Origin: Bacteroidales bacterium
GTDB taxonomy: Bacteria > Bacteroidota > Bacteroidia > Bacteroidales > F082
Reading direction: 5' to 3'
DNA: 64,000 nt
NCBI GenBank assembly: GCA_015493525.1
Contig: WGCY01000015.1
Location: forward strand, 1-64,000
Shown: positions 32,161 through 42,700 of the stretch, in pieces
Numbering within the stretch: the first letter of the stretch is position 1
Layout: every line of letters begins with the position of its first letter
Translations under genes and position numbers: made by a program
Notes under the pieces: generated by a model
Told to the model about the DNA's origin: nothing
The model's input: the letters and a program-made list of their open reading frames with translations, nothing else
The model's database searches: none

Positions 32161-35100
32161 ATGAAAAAATTTATTCTCGTTTTTGTCCTGCCACTTCTGT
32201 TTGTCGCAGAAAGCTATTCCCAGGTTCCGGGCCAAAATTCGGTTTCGCCTTTTCAGGAGATAAGTTCTTTCCACTGGAACAAACCCAATGGACTGCCTTA
32301 CGTAAAAAGTTTTTCGGGAAATTACAGCACAGAGGTCTATCAGCCGATGGGCAATTCGCGTTACGCTTTTCTGTCTAAAACAAACCATGCCCTTTTTGTT
32401 TTTAACAGGATTACCGGACAGAAGGAAAAAACCATCAGCCTGCCTTTTACGCCTGTTGACTTTGCCTTTTCAAAAGGGAAGTTTTTTGTGGCCGGAACAC
32501 AAAATCTTTACGTCCTTAACAGTGAAGGCAAAATAATTGATCAACAATTTTTTGGTAATGTCATCAGGTTTGTTAACAGCATAAAGGTAATAGACAACCA
32601 GGTTTATCTAATTACTTCTCAGCAAAAATCATGGACTTTCGGAAAAACTTCATCCCATTTTATTGCCCACGATGGCATTGTCCTGAACAAAAACCTCAGC
32701 GGGAAAATTACCAAACACGGAAGCCATCGTTTTTCGATAACCCTTTCGGGGAAAGGGAAGCCGGTGTTTTCAAAAACTGTTGATGTCAAAAAGCCCCTCG
32801 GAACGGTACGGATCCTTGGTATTTCCGGGACCCGGCTGTTTGTGGAAGTTCAAACCATTCTGAATGAAGTACCTTTAAAAGTGGAACGCAGCATCAGGAT
32901 TTATCAAACAGCAGGTTCCCAAATCCATCAAATCTCTGACATTACATTGCCCGATGTTTATTATACCTATATAAAACATGATGTTTATGTTTCGGACAGT
33001 GAAGTTGACCTTTTCGTTTCAACTCCCGAAAAAGCACAGATTTATCAACTGAAAAATTCAGCAACCGCAAAAATGAAAGCCCGGGTTTATCTTCCCCGGA
33101 CACTTTACGGAAAAACTTATTTGTACAACAACCATCTGCTGCCGGCCAACGAAAGTACAACAGCCTTGAAAACAGTGGAAAGCACACCCATTACACGCCA
33201 AAAGATTATTCAGAATGCAGAGCCGTATGCTACTTACAAATGGTATTGTTATCAGGCCAATATCAGAGATTACGATTGTGGCGGGGTGCATGTAAGGACA
33301 CCTGCCTGGGTTACGGTAGGCAACAATATTTCCGTACCTTATATGTGGGGCGGATTTTCTTCTTTGCCACAGTTTGACCAGGGGTTGAAAGATGGGGTCT
33401 CCGCCGGTGATTGTGATACCCATGGAAATGGTGCAGGTTCTTCGTGTGCCGTGGGCGTCGACTGTTCGGGATTTGTCTCCAGGGCCTGGGGGCTGGGATC
33501 AAAATACAGCACTCGGTCCATTCCGCAAATCTCTACGCAATATGCATCGTACGATGATTTGAAACCCGGTGACGTAGTTGATTATGCCGGTCATCATGTC
33601 CGGTTAATTCATACGGTAAACAGCAACGGCTCTTTTCTTATTATCGAAGCGGCTGCCTCGGGAACCGATTGGCGGGTAGGGTACAACGGCTACACAACCG
33701 CCGACTTTCAGGGAAGATATCTTCCACGACGTTACAACAATGTTATTGAGGGAGAAGCAGATACAGAGCCCCCGGTTACTACCATCTCGGTAAACAAATG
33801 GGAAACTGCCGATTTTCAGGTTCATTTTACAGACCATGACAACACGATGGTAAAAAACCGTTTTTATCAGGTGAGTTACCCCAATGGCCCCCAATGGTCT
33901 GCCAACGAAAAAGATGGATTCTTTAATGATAACTTTACCGGAAGCCTTTCTCCTCAATGGACTAAAATAGCAGGCACCTGGACTATTGTCAACCATGCCC
34001 TGAACCAATCCGACGAAACCAATTCCAACACCAATATTTATGCTCCGTTGCAACAAAAAGCAACCGAATATTCGTATCTTTATGAATGGCGCATGAAAAT
34101 TGACGGAAGTGGCAGTAACCGCCGTGCCGGCATCCATTTTATGTCCGATAACCCGGCTTCGGCCCAACGAAACAACTCCTACATGGTTTATTTCAGGGTG
34201 GACAACAATACCTGCCAGATTTATAAAGCCGAAAACAATTCTATTCATCTTGAAACCAGCGATATGTGTACTGTAAATGCCGGTGAATGGTTTGATGCCA
34301 AAATCATTTTCAATGCTGCTACGGGAGAAATAGATGTTTTCAAAAATGACAAACTGGTCTCGTCGTGGATAGATGCGGTTCCATTGAAAAACGGAAACAG
34401 TATTTCGCTCCGTACAGGCAATGCCAATGTATCGTATGACAACCTGAAAGTTTTTCGGTCGCGTGCTGCAACAGCAACAGTAACAGTGGGAAAAGACGGA
34501 GATGCCCCGTTTCAAAACCTTTCTCCTGAGAAGCCTGCCTGCCTTATTTTGTCCATTGTGGACGATTCTATGCACAACGTTTCCAATGTGGATTCGGCAT
34601 TTGTAAATATTGACTGGACAAGACCTACCGGCTTTCAGGTAAATGACGGAACGCGAAACGATATTGATTCCACGCATAATGACAACCAGGTTTCTGCCAA
34701 CTGGACACCCTCCACCGATGCCAACTCAGGGATTGTTGCATACCATTGCTGCGTAGGAACGGCTCCCAAAAACCACAATGTCGTGGCATGGTTTAACAAT
34801 GACATGGCTACCCGGTTTACACAATCTAACCTGAAGCTTGTTCCGGGCGATACCTGCTATGTTTCAGTTGTTGCCATAAATGCAGCAGGGCTTTCATCCG
34901 ATACGGTGGTCTCCAACGGTGTGCGGATACTTCAGCCTGTGGGAATTTCATTAAAGCACCATGGCGGAGAAGATTTTATCATTTACCCTAATCCGGCAAA
35001 CCAGGCACTCTGGATAAAATTAAACAGCGGGACAGTGAAAAGCCGGCCCGGGGTTTTTGACCTCTCCGGCAAACAGATACCTGTCGCTGTTACAAAAGTA

Positions 35101-35211
35101 TCGGATAACCTCTGGAAAGTAAACCTGAAAACAGTTTCACGCGGGCTTTACTTCATCCGGATAAAAACGGCATCCGGGTATTTTTCACGGAAGTTTTTAA
35201 TTACAAAATAA
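32161..35211 (+). CDS. Type IX-secreted NlpC/P60-like protein with a laminin-G-like domain
   Basis: 1016 residues with a signal peptide (to ESYSQ, about residue 20). Residues about 50-330 are beta-rich and propeller-like. About 380-530 is an NlpC/P60-type fold: YMWGGFSS, then GVDCSGFVSRAWGLG with Cys435 as probable nucleophile, DLKPGDVVDYAGHHVRLIH with candidate histidines. About 580-775 resembles a laminin-G/DUF1080-type carbohydrate-binding domain. About 810-920 looks like fibronectin-type repeats. The last 75 residues (IYPNPANQALWI...GLYFIRIKTASGYFSRKFLITK) are a type A C-terminal signal for type IX secretion. Probably a cell-surface or released peptidase acting on peptidoglycan or peptides. 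Confidence 0.82.
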   Translation: MKKFILVFVLPLLFVAESYSQVPGQNSVSPFQEISSFHWNKPNGLPYVKSFSGNYSTEVYQPMGNSRYAFLSKTNHALFVFNRITGQKEKTISLPFTPVDFAFSKGKFFVAGTQNLYVLNSEGKIIDQQFFGNVIRFVNSIKVIDNQVYLITSQQKSWTFGKTSSHFIAHDGIVLNKNLSGKITKHGSHRFSITLSGKGKPVFSKTVDVKKPLGTVRILGISGTRLFVEVQTILNEVPLKVERSIRIYQTAGSQIHQISDITLPDVYYTYIKHDVYVSDSEVDLFVSTPEKAQIYQLKNSATAKMKARVYLPRTLYGKTYLYNNHLLPANESTTALKTVESTPITRQKIIQNAEPYATYKWYCYQANIRDYDCGGVHVRTPAWVTVGNNISVPYMWGGFSSLPQFDQGLKDGVSAGDCDTHGNGAGSSCAVGVDCSGFVSRAWGLGSKYSTRSIPQISTQYASYDDLKPGDVVDYAGHHVRLIHTVNSNGSFLIIEAAASGTDWRVGYNGYTTADFQGRYLPRRYNNVIEGEADTEPPVTTISVNKWETADFQVHFTDHDNTMVKNRFYQVSYPNGPQWSANEKDGFFNDNFTGSLSPQWTKIAGTWTIVNHALNQSDETNSNTNIYAPLQQKATEYSYLYEWRMKIDGSGSNRRAGIHFMSDNPASAQRNNSYMVYFRVDNNTCQIYKAENNSIHLETSDMCTVNAGEWFDAKIIFNAATGEIDVFKNDKLVSSWIDAVPLKNGNSISLRTGNANVSYDNLKVFRSRAATATVTVGKDGDAPFQNLSPEKPACLILSIVDDSMHNVSNVDSAFVNIDWTRPTGFQVNDGTRNDIDSTHNDNQVSANWTPSTDANSGIVAYHCCVGTAPKNHNVVAWFNNDMATRFTQSNLKLVPGDTCYVSVVAINAAGLSSDTVVSNGVRILQPVGISLKHHGGEDFIIYPNPANQALWIKLNSGTVKSRPGVFDLSGKQIPVAVTKVSDNLWKVNLKTVSRGLYFIRIKTASGYFSRKFLITK

Positions 35212-35229
35212 AGGCACCATTTACCGTAT

Positions 35230-35892
35230 CTATTTCCCCGACTTTTTCAACTTCATCAAAATGGAAAAGGCACGGTCAATATCATTTTCACTGACCAAAA
35301 TGGTGAATTCATTTGTTGTGGATATAAGCTCCTCGATATTAATATTTTCCAAAGCCAGGTTTTTTAAGATATAGTAAAAAAAACCGGTGGTCTCATCTCT
35401 CTTTTTAGGCAGCCGTAAAGTTATGGACGACAACCTGTATTTCTGAAATATTAATTTTTCGTTTGCAAAAATCTCTTCAACAAGTTTTGTTGTGGAATTG
35501 CTGACCACGACCGTTGTTTCAAAAATGCCGCGAGAAACGGAATAATAGATTTGATCGCCGGAAATACGGCTGATGAGCTCGCGTTGCCTTGCCGGCAGGG
35601 TACCGGAGTTTTCATAAGTGTAGTGCATAAGCCCCGATTGGACAATGAGGTCGCCCAGTCCGCTGACAAATTGTTTTATGCCAAACTTTAAATTGTAATT
35701 ATACCCCGGATTGTACCTTTTAATGGCCATGACAATGGCACCGGTCTGTACTTTTTTGTGCAGTTCCTTTTCTATCTGCGGCTTAAACCTTCTCGACAAA
35801 GACGAAATATTGATTAAACCCTCGTCCAAGGCCTCCTCCAGAAAAGGCGTTTCCCTGATTAATTGCTTTACTGCTTCCCCTATTGTTTTCAT
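35230..35892 (-). CDS. ACT-domain-like regulatory protein
   Basis: 220 residues, soluble, not a known enzyme. The N-terminal 90 residues are mostly helical (ETPFLEEALDEGLINISSLSRRF). The C-terminal 130 residues contain two ACT-like halves; the last one, LENINIEELISTTNEFTILVSENDIDRAFSILMKL, resembles the ACT pair of aspartate kinases. ACT domains bind amino acids. It diverges from lysA, the last step of lysine synthesis, so it may sense an amino acid of that pathway; this is inference. No kinase domain is present. Confidence 0.6.
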   Translation of the reverse strand: MKTIGEAVKQLIRETPFLEEALDEGLINISSLSRRFKPQIEKELHKKVQTGAIVMAIKRYNPGYNYNLKFGIKQFVSGLGDLIVQSGLMHYTYENSGTLPARQRELISRISGDQIYYSVSRGIFETTVVVSNSTTKLVEEIFANEKLIFQKYRLSSITLRLPKKRDETTGFFYYILKNLALENINIEELISTTNEFTILVSENDIDRAFSILMKLKKSGK

Positions 35893-36008
35893 ATGTTAGA
35901 ATCTTAACATGCCATATAAATTTTGTGTAAAATTATTAAAAATTTTTTAAATAAACACCATAAGGTTTAAATTTGAACTTTATTTAATTTTTCTTAAAAT
36001 ATTTATCC

Positions 36009-37235
36009 TTGTTGAATAAAAAATTATACCGGTACTTTTCTCAAACAGAGACTCCCTTTTATTACTACGATATGGAGCTGTTCAATGAAAGTTTAACAAA
36101 GCTTAAACAGGCAGCCGAAAGATATCACTATTCAATTCATTATGCCATTAAGGCAAATGCAAACGACCGGATTCTTGAAACGGTAAAAAAGTATGGTTTC
36201 GGTGCAGATTGTGTCAGTGGAAATGAGGTTAAAAAAGCCATTGAAATAGGAATTGAGCCGGAAAAGATTGTTTTTGCCGGTGTGGGGAAAAGTGATGCTG
36301 AGATTACATACGCCATTGGACAAAATATCTTTAGTTTCAACTGTGAGTCGATGGAAGAAATTGAAGTAATCAATGAGTGGGGCGAAAAAATGCAAAAAGT
36401 TGTTTCTGTTTCCCTTCGCCTGAACCCCGATATCGATGCCGTTACACACAAATACCTGACCACCGGTTTGCCCGAAAATAAATTTGGTATTCCGCTGCTG
36501 TTGTTGGACAAAGTTATTCAGCGTGTAAACAGCTTGCCCAACATTAAGCTGATAGGCCTTCATTTTCATATTGGCTCACAAATCAGGGAACTGGCACCGT
36601 ATATCGAACTGTGCCAAAAAGTAAACAGTATTCAGGATATTATATTTGACAAACATGGTATCGAACTGGAACACATAAATCTTGGCGGCGGCCTCGGCAT
36701 AAACTATGAAAATCCCGATGATGAGCTTATTCCTGATTATGCCGGATTCTTTGAGACCATCCACAAGCATTTGAAATTACGAAAAAAGCAAACGGTTCAT
36801 TTTGAACTGGGAAGGTCGGTGGTAGGCCAGTCGGGCAGCCTTATCTCCAGGGTCTTGTACATTAAAAAAGGATTAAAAAAAGAATTTATGATACTGGATG
36901 CCGGAATGACCGATTTAATACGTCCGGCACTCTATGGAGCACAACACAAAATTCAAAATATTTCCAGGCCCGAAGCACAGATAAAAAATTATAAATACGA
37001 TGTGGTGGGGCCGGTGTGCGAATCATCCGATAGTTTTGATGACAATGTGATGCTTCCCATGACAAAACGGGGAGACCTTGTGGCCATCAGGAGCACCGGG
37101 GCTTATGGCGAAATAATGGTTTCACAGTACACCCTGCGCGACAAGCCCAAGGCGATTTACTCGGATGAATTAAAGAATGAAAAAGGTGAACCCTTGCTCG
37201 TAAAGAAAACAACTTTGCAAAAAGACATTATTTAG
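36009..37235 (+). CDS. lysA: Diaminopimelate decarboxylase
   Basis: Decarboxylates meso-diaminopimelate to lysine with pyridoxal phosphate. Seen: YAIKANAN with the cofactor lysine, FNCESMEE, LIGLHFHIGSQIRE, INLGGGLGINY (cofactor phosphate loop) and GPVCESSDSF with the conserved active-site cysteine. 408 residues is typical. No ATG is available near the expected N-terminus (LNKKLYRYF...TPFYYYD); the start is TTG at 36009 or 36012. Only 3 bases separate its stop from the NlpC/P60 lipoprotein gene, so the decarboxylase probably shares a transcript with murein-peptide enzymes that would release diaminopimelate. Confidence 0.92.
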   Translation: MLNKKLYRYFSQTETPFYYYDMELFNESLTKLKQAAERYHYSIHYAIKANANDRILETVKKYGFGADCVSGNEVKKAIEIGIEPEKIVFAGVGKSDAEITYAIGQNIFSFNCESMEEIEVINEWGEKMQKVVSVSLRLNPDIDAVTHKYLTTGLPENKFGIPLLLLDKVIQRVNSLPNIKLIGLHFHIGSQIRELAPYIELCQKVNSIQDIIFDKHGIELEHINLGGGLGINYENPDDELIPDYAGFFETIHKHLKLRKKQTVHFELGRSVVGQSGSLISRVLYIKKGLKKEFMILDAGMTDLIRPALYGAQHKIQNISRPEAQIKNYKYDVVGPVCESSDSFDDNVMLPMTKRGDLVAIRSTGAYGEIMVSQYTLRDKPKAIYSDELKNEKGEPLLVKKTTLQKDII

Positions 37236-37238
37236 AAG

Positions 37239-38435
37239 ATGAAGATTAAAACTTTGGTAATTTTTCTTGTAACGATAGTAGTTTTGGGTTCCTGCTCCGA
37301 AACCAACGAAGTTTCGTTGGTTTCGGAGGTTACAGGTAGTGTCGACTCCCTGAAACAGGTCTACGTGCCGGACAGCAGAATTGCAATTTGGCATATGTCT
37401 GTTAAAAAGTTTAATACCAAAATATCGGTCAGTGGTGAGGTAGGCAGCCCAAATGCCCAAACTGCACTACTGAATTTAAAATCTAAATATCCTTCCGTCG
37501 CGTTTAATATCAAATGTCTGCCAGATAAGGAAATGACGAAAACACTGGCCATTGTCAACAATTCCGTTTCCGGTATCCGAAAGAGTACCACACGGGCTTC
37601 GGAAATGTTATCGCAGGCTTTGCTCGGAACACCTTTAAAAGTTTATAAGAAAAAAGGGGAATGGTATTACATTCAAACCCCCAACCAGTACCTCGGATGG
37701 ATTAACACAGGCGACATTGTGTTGTTCGACACCACCGGACTACAAAAATATGATGCCGGTAGGAAGATTGTTTTCAACAAACAATGTGGATTCTCTTACA
37801 GCAAACCGGATGTAAAATCACAAGTGGTGAGCGACCTGGTCGTTGGTTGCATCCTACCGGTAAGGGGCACGGAAAAAAGTTTCTTCCAGGTTGAATATCC
37901 TGATGGGCGAAAAGCTTTTGTAAGAAAATCGGATGTGGTCGATTATGAAAAGTTTATCCATCGGACACCGAAAGAAAAGAATTTGGTGGCCGATGCGTTA
38001 AAATTTAACGGAATCCCTTACCTTTGGGGCGGTTTTTCCTCCAAAGGAATTGATTGCAGCGGGTTTAGTTCCACCGTTTATTATTTGAACGGGATTATTT
38101 TGCAACGGGATGCATCACAACAAACAAAGTACGGAAAAGAAATTACAAACAAATATAGTTATACAAACCTTAAGCCCGGCGATTTATTGTTCTTCGGGCA
38201 TAAAGCTAAAAACGGTAAAAAAGAAAGGGTTACCCATGTTACCATCTACATTGGCAACGGCCGGTTTATCCATTCTTCTAAAAATGTACATATTTCAAGT
38301 ATGGACAGCCTGCAATCCGATTATGAAAGCAGATATCCCGCCCTTTTTGTACGGGCAGTCCGCATAATCGGGCAGGAAAACGGAAACACAATACAGCGGA
38401 TAAGCAATAATCCCATGTATAAATTGTTGAAATAA
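37239..38435 (+). CDS. SH3/NlpC-P60 lipoprotein, gamma-D-glutamyl-diamino-acid endopeptidase type
   Basis: 398 residues. The signal ends VVLGSC with lipidated Cys19. Two bacterial SH3-like regions (about 110-165 and 180-235) precede the NlpC/P60 domain: YLWGGFSSKGIDCSGF with nucleophile Cys273, RVTHVTIYIG and FIHSSKN supplying histidines. This architecture matches YkfC and dipeptidyl-peptidase VI, which cut between D-Glu and diaminopimelate in L-Ala-D-Glu-DAP peptides whose N-terminus is free. Product L-Ala-D-Glu would feed the dipeptide epimerase encoded 19 bases downstream. Lipid-anchored, facing the periplasm. Confidence 0.9.
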   Translation: MKIKTLVIFLVTIVVLGSCSETNEVSLVSEVTGSVDSLKQVYVPDSRIAIWHMSVKKFNTKISVSGEVGSPNAQTALLNLKSKYPSVAFNIKCLPDKEMTKTLAIVNNSVSGIRKSTTRASEMLSQALLGTPLKVYKKKGEWYYIQTPNQYLGWINTGDIVLFDTTGLQKYDAGRKIVFNKQCGFSYSKPDVKSQVVSDLVVGCILPVRGTEKSFFQVEYPDGRKAFVRKSDVVDYEKFIHRTPKEKNLVADALKFNGIPYLWGGFSSKGIDCSGFSSTVYYLNGIILQRDASQQTKYGKEITNKYSYTNLKPGDLLFFGHKAKNGKKERVTHVTIYIGNGRFIHSSKNVHISSMDSLQSDYESRYPALFVRAVRIIGQENGNTIQRISNNPMYKLLK

Positions 38436-38454
38436 TTTTTAAATAAAAAAGACA

Positions 38455-39612
38455 ATGGCATTAAGCAGAAGGAATTTTACAAAAATGTTGGGTGTTGCAG
38501 CAGCCGGAGCGGTAGTTGCACCACGAATGGCCATGGGAAAGCCGGCAGGCTTTAACATCAACAAAAAAGGGGGAAAGGCAAAAATGAAACTTACTTTCAA
38601 GCCCTATCCACTGGAAATGCAGCATACCTTTACGGTAGCTGAATATTCGCGCAACTCTACGCCGGATGTGCTCACGCAAATAGAATTTGATGGGGCCGTT
38701 GGTTATGGCGAGGCTTCCATGCCCCCTTATCTTGGCGAATCTATTGCCACGGCAACTGCTTTCCTCAAAAAGGTAAATCTCGAACAATTTCCGGATCCAT
38801 TCCGTATTGATGATATCCTGACTTACGTGGATTCCATAGCCGTGGGAAATCCGGCGGCCAAAGCCTCCATTGACATTGCTTTGCACGATTTATTGGGAAA
38901 ATTGGTTAACCAGCCCCTTTACAAATTGTGGGGATTGAATCCGAACAATACACCTTACACCGATTTTACCATTGGAATTGACAAACCGGAGGTGGTTCGG
39001 GCCAAAACCGAAGAGGCCATAAAGATGAAACAACACCTGAAGGTGCTGAAAGTAAAACTGGGACGGGGCAACGACCAGGAAATGATAGACACCGTGCGGT
39101 CGGTTACCAACCTGCCGCTGTACGTGGATGTAAACCAGGGATGGAAAGACAAAAGCAAAGCCCTCGACATGATTTACTGGCTCAAAGAAAAAGGGGTTGT
39201 TTTTGTTGAACAGCCCATGCCCAAAGACCAGATTGATGACATGGCCTGGCTAACGGAATACAGCCCGCTGCCCACCATGGCCGATGAGGCTTTCCAGCGT
39301 TTACCCGACATTGTGGACAAAATAAAAGGCGTTTACTCCGGCATTAACATCAAATTGATGAAAAGTACCGGATTGTACGAAGCCCAAAAGATGATTACTG
39401 TTGCCCGCGCCCTGGACATGAAAGTTATGGTGGGATGTATGACAGAGACTTCCTGCGGCGTTTCGGCCGTGGCTCAACTTTCTCCCCTTGTGGACTGGGG
39501 CGATATGGATGGAAACCTGCTGATAAAAAACGATCCTTTTACCGGCATGAAAGTGGTTGATGGAAAGGTAACGCTCACCGACCTGCCGGGAATAGGCATT
39601 AAAAAAATATAA
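38455..39612 (+). CDS. Dipeptide (L-Ala-D/L-Glu) epimerase with a Tat-like signal
   Basis: Enolase-superfamily enzyme expected to epimerise L-Ala-D-Glu to L-Ala-L-Glu. Seen: LKVKLG (KxK catalytic lysine), DVNQGW, VEQP and ADEAF (three metal ligands) and INIKLMKSTG with the second catalytic lysine. The first 32 residues are SRRNFTK followed by a hydrophobic Ala-rich stretch, a good twin-arginine signal, so a periplasmic location is predicted; a second ATG at 38584 (MKLTFKP) would give a cytoplasmic form. It follows the NlpC/P60 gene by 19 bases. A paralogue without signal is at 52306-53418. Confidence 0.88.
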   Translation: MALSRRNFTKMLGVAAAGAVVAPRMAMGKPAGFNINKKGGKAKMKLTFKPYPLEMQHTFTVAEYSRNSTPDVLTQIEFDGAVGYGEASMPPYLGESIATATAFLKKVNLEQFPDPFRIDDILTYVDSIAVGNPAAKASIDIALHDLLGKLVNQPLYKLWGLNPNNTPYTDFTIGIDKPEVVRAKTEEAIKMKQHLKVLKVKLGRGNDQEMIDTVRSVTNLPLYVDVNQGWKDKSKALDMIYWLKEKGVVFVEQPMPKDQIDDMAWLTEYSPLPTMADEAFQRLPDIVDKIKGVYSGINIKLMKSTGLYEAQKMITVARALDMKVMVGCMTETSCGVSAVAQLSPLVDWGDMDGNLLIKNDPFTGMKVVDGKVTLTDLPGIGIKKI

Positions 39613-39750
39613 CTAAAATTTATTTCTAAAGAAAATCAGGTTGTTTAAACAATGATATGTTAAAAATAATTAAGAAAAATAAAATAAGTTAAAAGTAAAT
39701 ATGTAAATTGCAGTCATTCTTTATTAGTATTAATTTAAATTTATAAGCTT

Positions 39751-42700
39751 ATGAAAAAAATGTACAGGTTCTTGTTTCTTTTAATGGTATTTATTACTAC
39801 CGCACAGATGCTGTTCGCACAGGCTCAGACTGTTACAGGCGTAGTAAAGGATGCAACCGGGGCCGGACTTCCGGGGGTAAATATTCGTATAAAAGGAACT
39901 ACAACCGGAACCGCAACTGATTTAAACGGAAAATACAGGATACAAGCTTCTCAGGGAGATATCTTGGTCTTTTCGTTTGTTGGTTATGTAACAAAAGAAG
40001 TAAAAGTATCCGGCTCCATACTCAACGTTGTGCTTACAGAAAACGTAAACAAACTCAACGAAGTGGTTGTAACCGCTTTCGGTATCAAAAAGGAAAAACG
40101 GGCACTGGGTTATTCTGTAACGCAGATTCAGCCAAAAGACGTTGAAATAGCAGGCCAGACAGATGCTATTTCAGCCCTGCAAGGCAAAGTGCCCGGTATG
40201 CAGATTTCCAATACGGGTGGTTCTGCCGGTGGAGGTGTAGATATTCTTATCCGCGGCATTACCTCTATCGACCCGGGCAGGAGCAACCAGCCCCTGATTA
40301 TTGTGGATGGAATGCCTATTGACAACTCCACCTTTGCCGGAAATGTATTGCCCAGTTCGGGTTCAAATGCAACGGGCAGTCATGAACAGTTTGACTTTGC
40401 CAGCCGTATTGGTGACCTGAACCCGGATGACATAGCCAGTTTTTCCGTACTGAAAGGTGCAGCAGCTACCGCATTATACGGCGTAAGGGCTGCCAACGGT
40501 GCCATCGTGATTACTACTAAAAAAGGAAAAAAAGGGGCCCCGAAAGTTACATTAACCCTGAACACTACTTTCCGTCAGGTGGTTAAAACGCCTTCTTTGC
40601 AGAAGACATTTCGTGAAGGAAGCCATCATAGTGACAAAACTCCCGGTGCCGTAATTGACCCGAATGCTCCAGGGGGCTATTTACACCCGACGGGAGCTGC
40701 TTTCTGGGCTTGGGGCGTTCCGTTTAGCCAAGATTGGTTCAAAATGCCCAACGGCGATTCCATCGACCTCCGGCACGACGGTTTCCACAGCCCTTATGAA
40801 TTGTTTAAAACCGGTATCAACAACCAGTTGAACTTCAGCATCAGCGGGGCAAGCGACCGGTTTAACTATTTTTTCTCCTCCAACTGGACAAGGGATAACG
40901 GTATTTTACCAAACACTAAGTATGACAAGAAAACTTTCAGGGTCAATGCAGGATATAAAATTCTGAAAAACCTTGAACTGAATACCTCCATTTCGTACAC
41001 CCGTACTTTCTCACAAAAAGCGAATAGCGGTGACAAATCAGTATTCAGCTCCCTGTCTTACTGGGTGCCTACTTTCCCTATCAACGATTACGAATATCCT
41101 GATGGGACGGAGAAATGTTATACAACCTGGATTGATAATCCGCGTTACTTTCTGGAAAAGAGTAATCTGAAGAGCGACCTTAACCGCTGGATTGCCAATG
41201 CCAACCTGAAATGGTCCCCGTATAAATGGATGACAGCTTCTTATGCATTTCAGGTTGACAACTATTCTGACAGGCGAAACCGTTTTGTCCCACCTAATTT
41301 GGATGTGGGAACACATGTACATGGTTTTGTCATTAATCAAAACATTAATTACAGGGGACTTGAATCGGATCTTTTGCTCCATTTCAACCACAACTGGACA
41401 AAAGATTTTAATACCAACCTGACCCTTGGCAACCAGATTTCAAGTTCACGCAGGGATTATGATTACATCCGTGGTGAAGGGTTAAACGTACCGGGAATTG
41501 ATGATTTGGCCAATACCACCAATATTTTTGCCGGCAACAGTCTGGTTCGTTTACGGAATGTGGGGTTGTTCTACTCGCTGCAGTTTGGTTTCAAAAACAA
41601 ACTGTTTGTAAACACAACAGGGCGTAACGACTGGGTTTCGACTATGCCCGAAGGCAACCGTTCGTTCTTCTATCCTTCGGTCAGCGGTTCATACGTTTTT
41701 ACCGAAGACTTGTTCAAACACAGCAAGGTATTTACTTTCGGTAAAATCCGCGTATCCTGGGCACAGGTTGGTAAAGGCCCCCGGTTCGGGCAAATCGGCC
41801 ACTATTTCATCCCCGAAAGGAATTTCCCGTTTGGTTCGGCTGGCGGATACCGCTCAAGCACGGCATCGGGAGATATGAACATCAAACCCGAAAAAGACAA
41901 CAGCTTTGAAGTGGGTACCAACCTCCACTTTTTCAAAAACAGGCTGCGTGTTGACTATTCATACTACAACACAAAGGTCCATGACCAAATATTTACCGTT
42001 GGGACTGCCTATTCTTCCGGTTTGTCCGGCGTAGTGAGAAATGCCGGTGACTACAAAACCTGGGGACACGAATTACAGGTTAGCGGTGATATTATCAGGA
42101 ACAATAACATAAAATGGGAAGTTTACATAAACTGGTCCACCAACAAAGGAAAAGTGGTGGCCCTACCACCCGATTTGGATCAAATTGTTTTCTTCGGAGA
42201 CCGTATCACATCAAAAGCCAAAGTAGGCGATGAAATCGGCTCCCTTTACGGCTGGGTGTTTAAAACGGTTAATGGTCAACGTTATGTTATTTCTTCGGGA
42301 AGTTCAAAAGGAAAATGGATGATTACCGGTGATAAAAATGATGGTTATTTTTATCAAAACGGCAACCAAATGGTAAAAGTGGGCAATGCTTTCCCGAAAT
42401 TCATTGCTTCTTTGGGTTCCAACTTTACCTGGAAAAACTTCAGTTTTAATTTTCTGGTTGAATGGAAAAACGGGGGCGATGTTTACGACAGGGGATACCG
42501 TAACGCCTTACGCGGCGGAACCCTGCTGGAAACTGAATTCCGCGACAAAGAACGTGTCCTCAGTGGTGTTACCGATGATGGCAATGGGGGTTACAAAACC
42601 AACGACATCCCGTTAATGATTACCGCTGACAGCTATTACCGCGACTGGAACAACTACAACAATGCTGCTGAAGTGTTGCTGAAAGATGCTTCCTGGGTAA

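Noticed and set aside
33604-34677. Minus-strand frame of 357 codons inside the secreted NlpC gene
   Set aside because: Antisense shadow; the plus-strand product has clear domains throughout.
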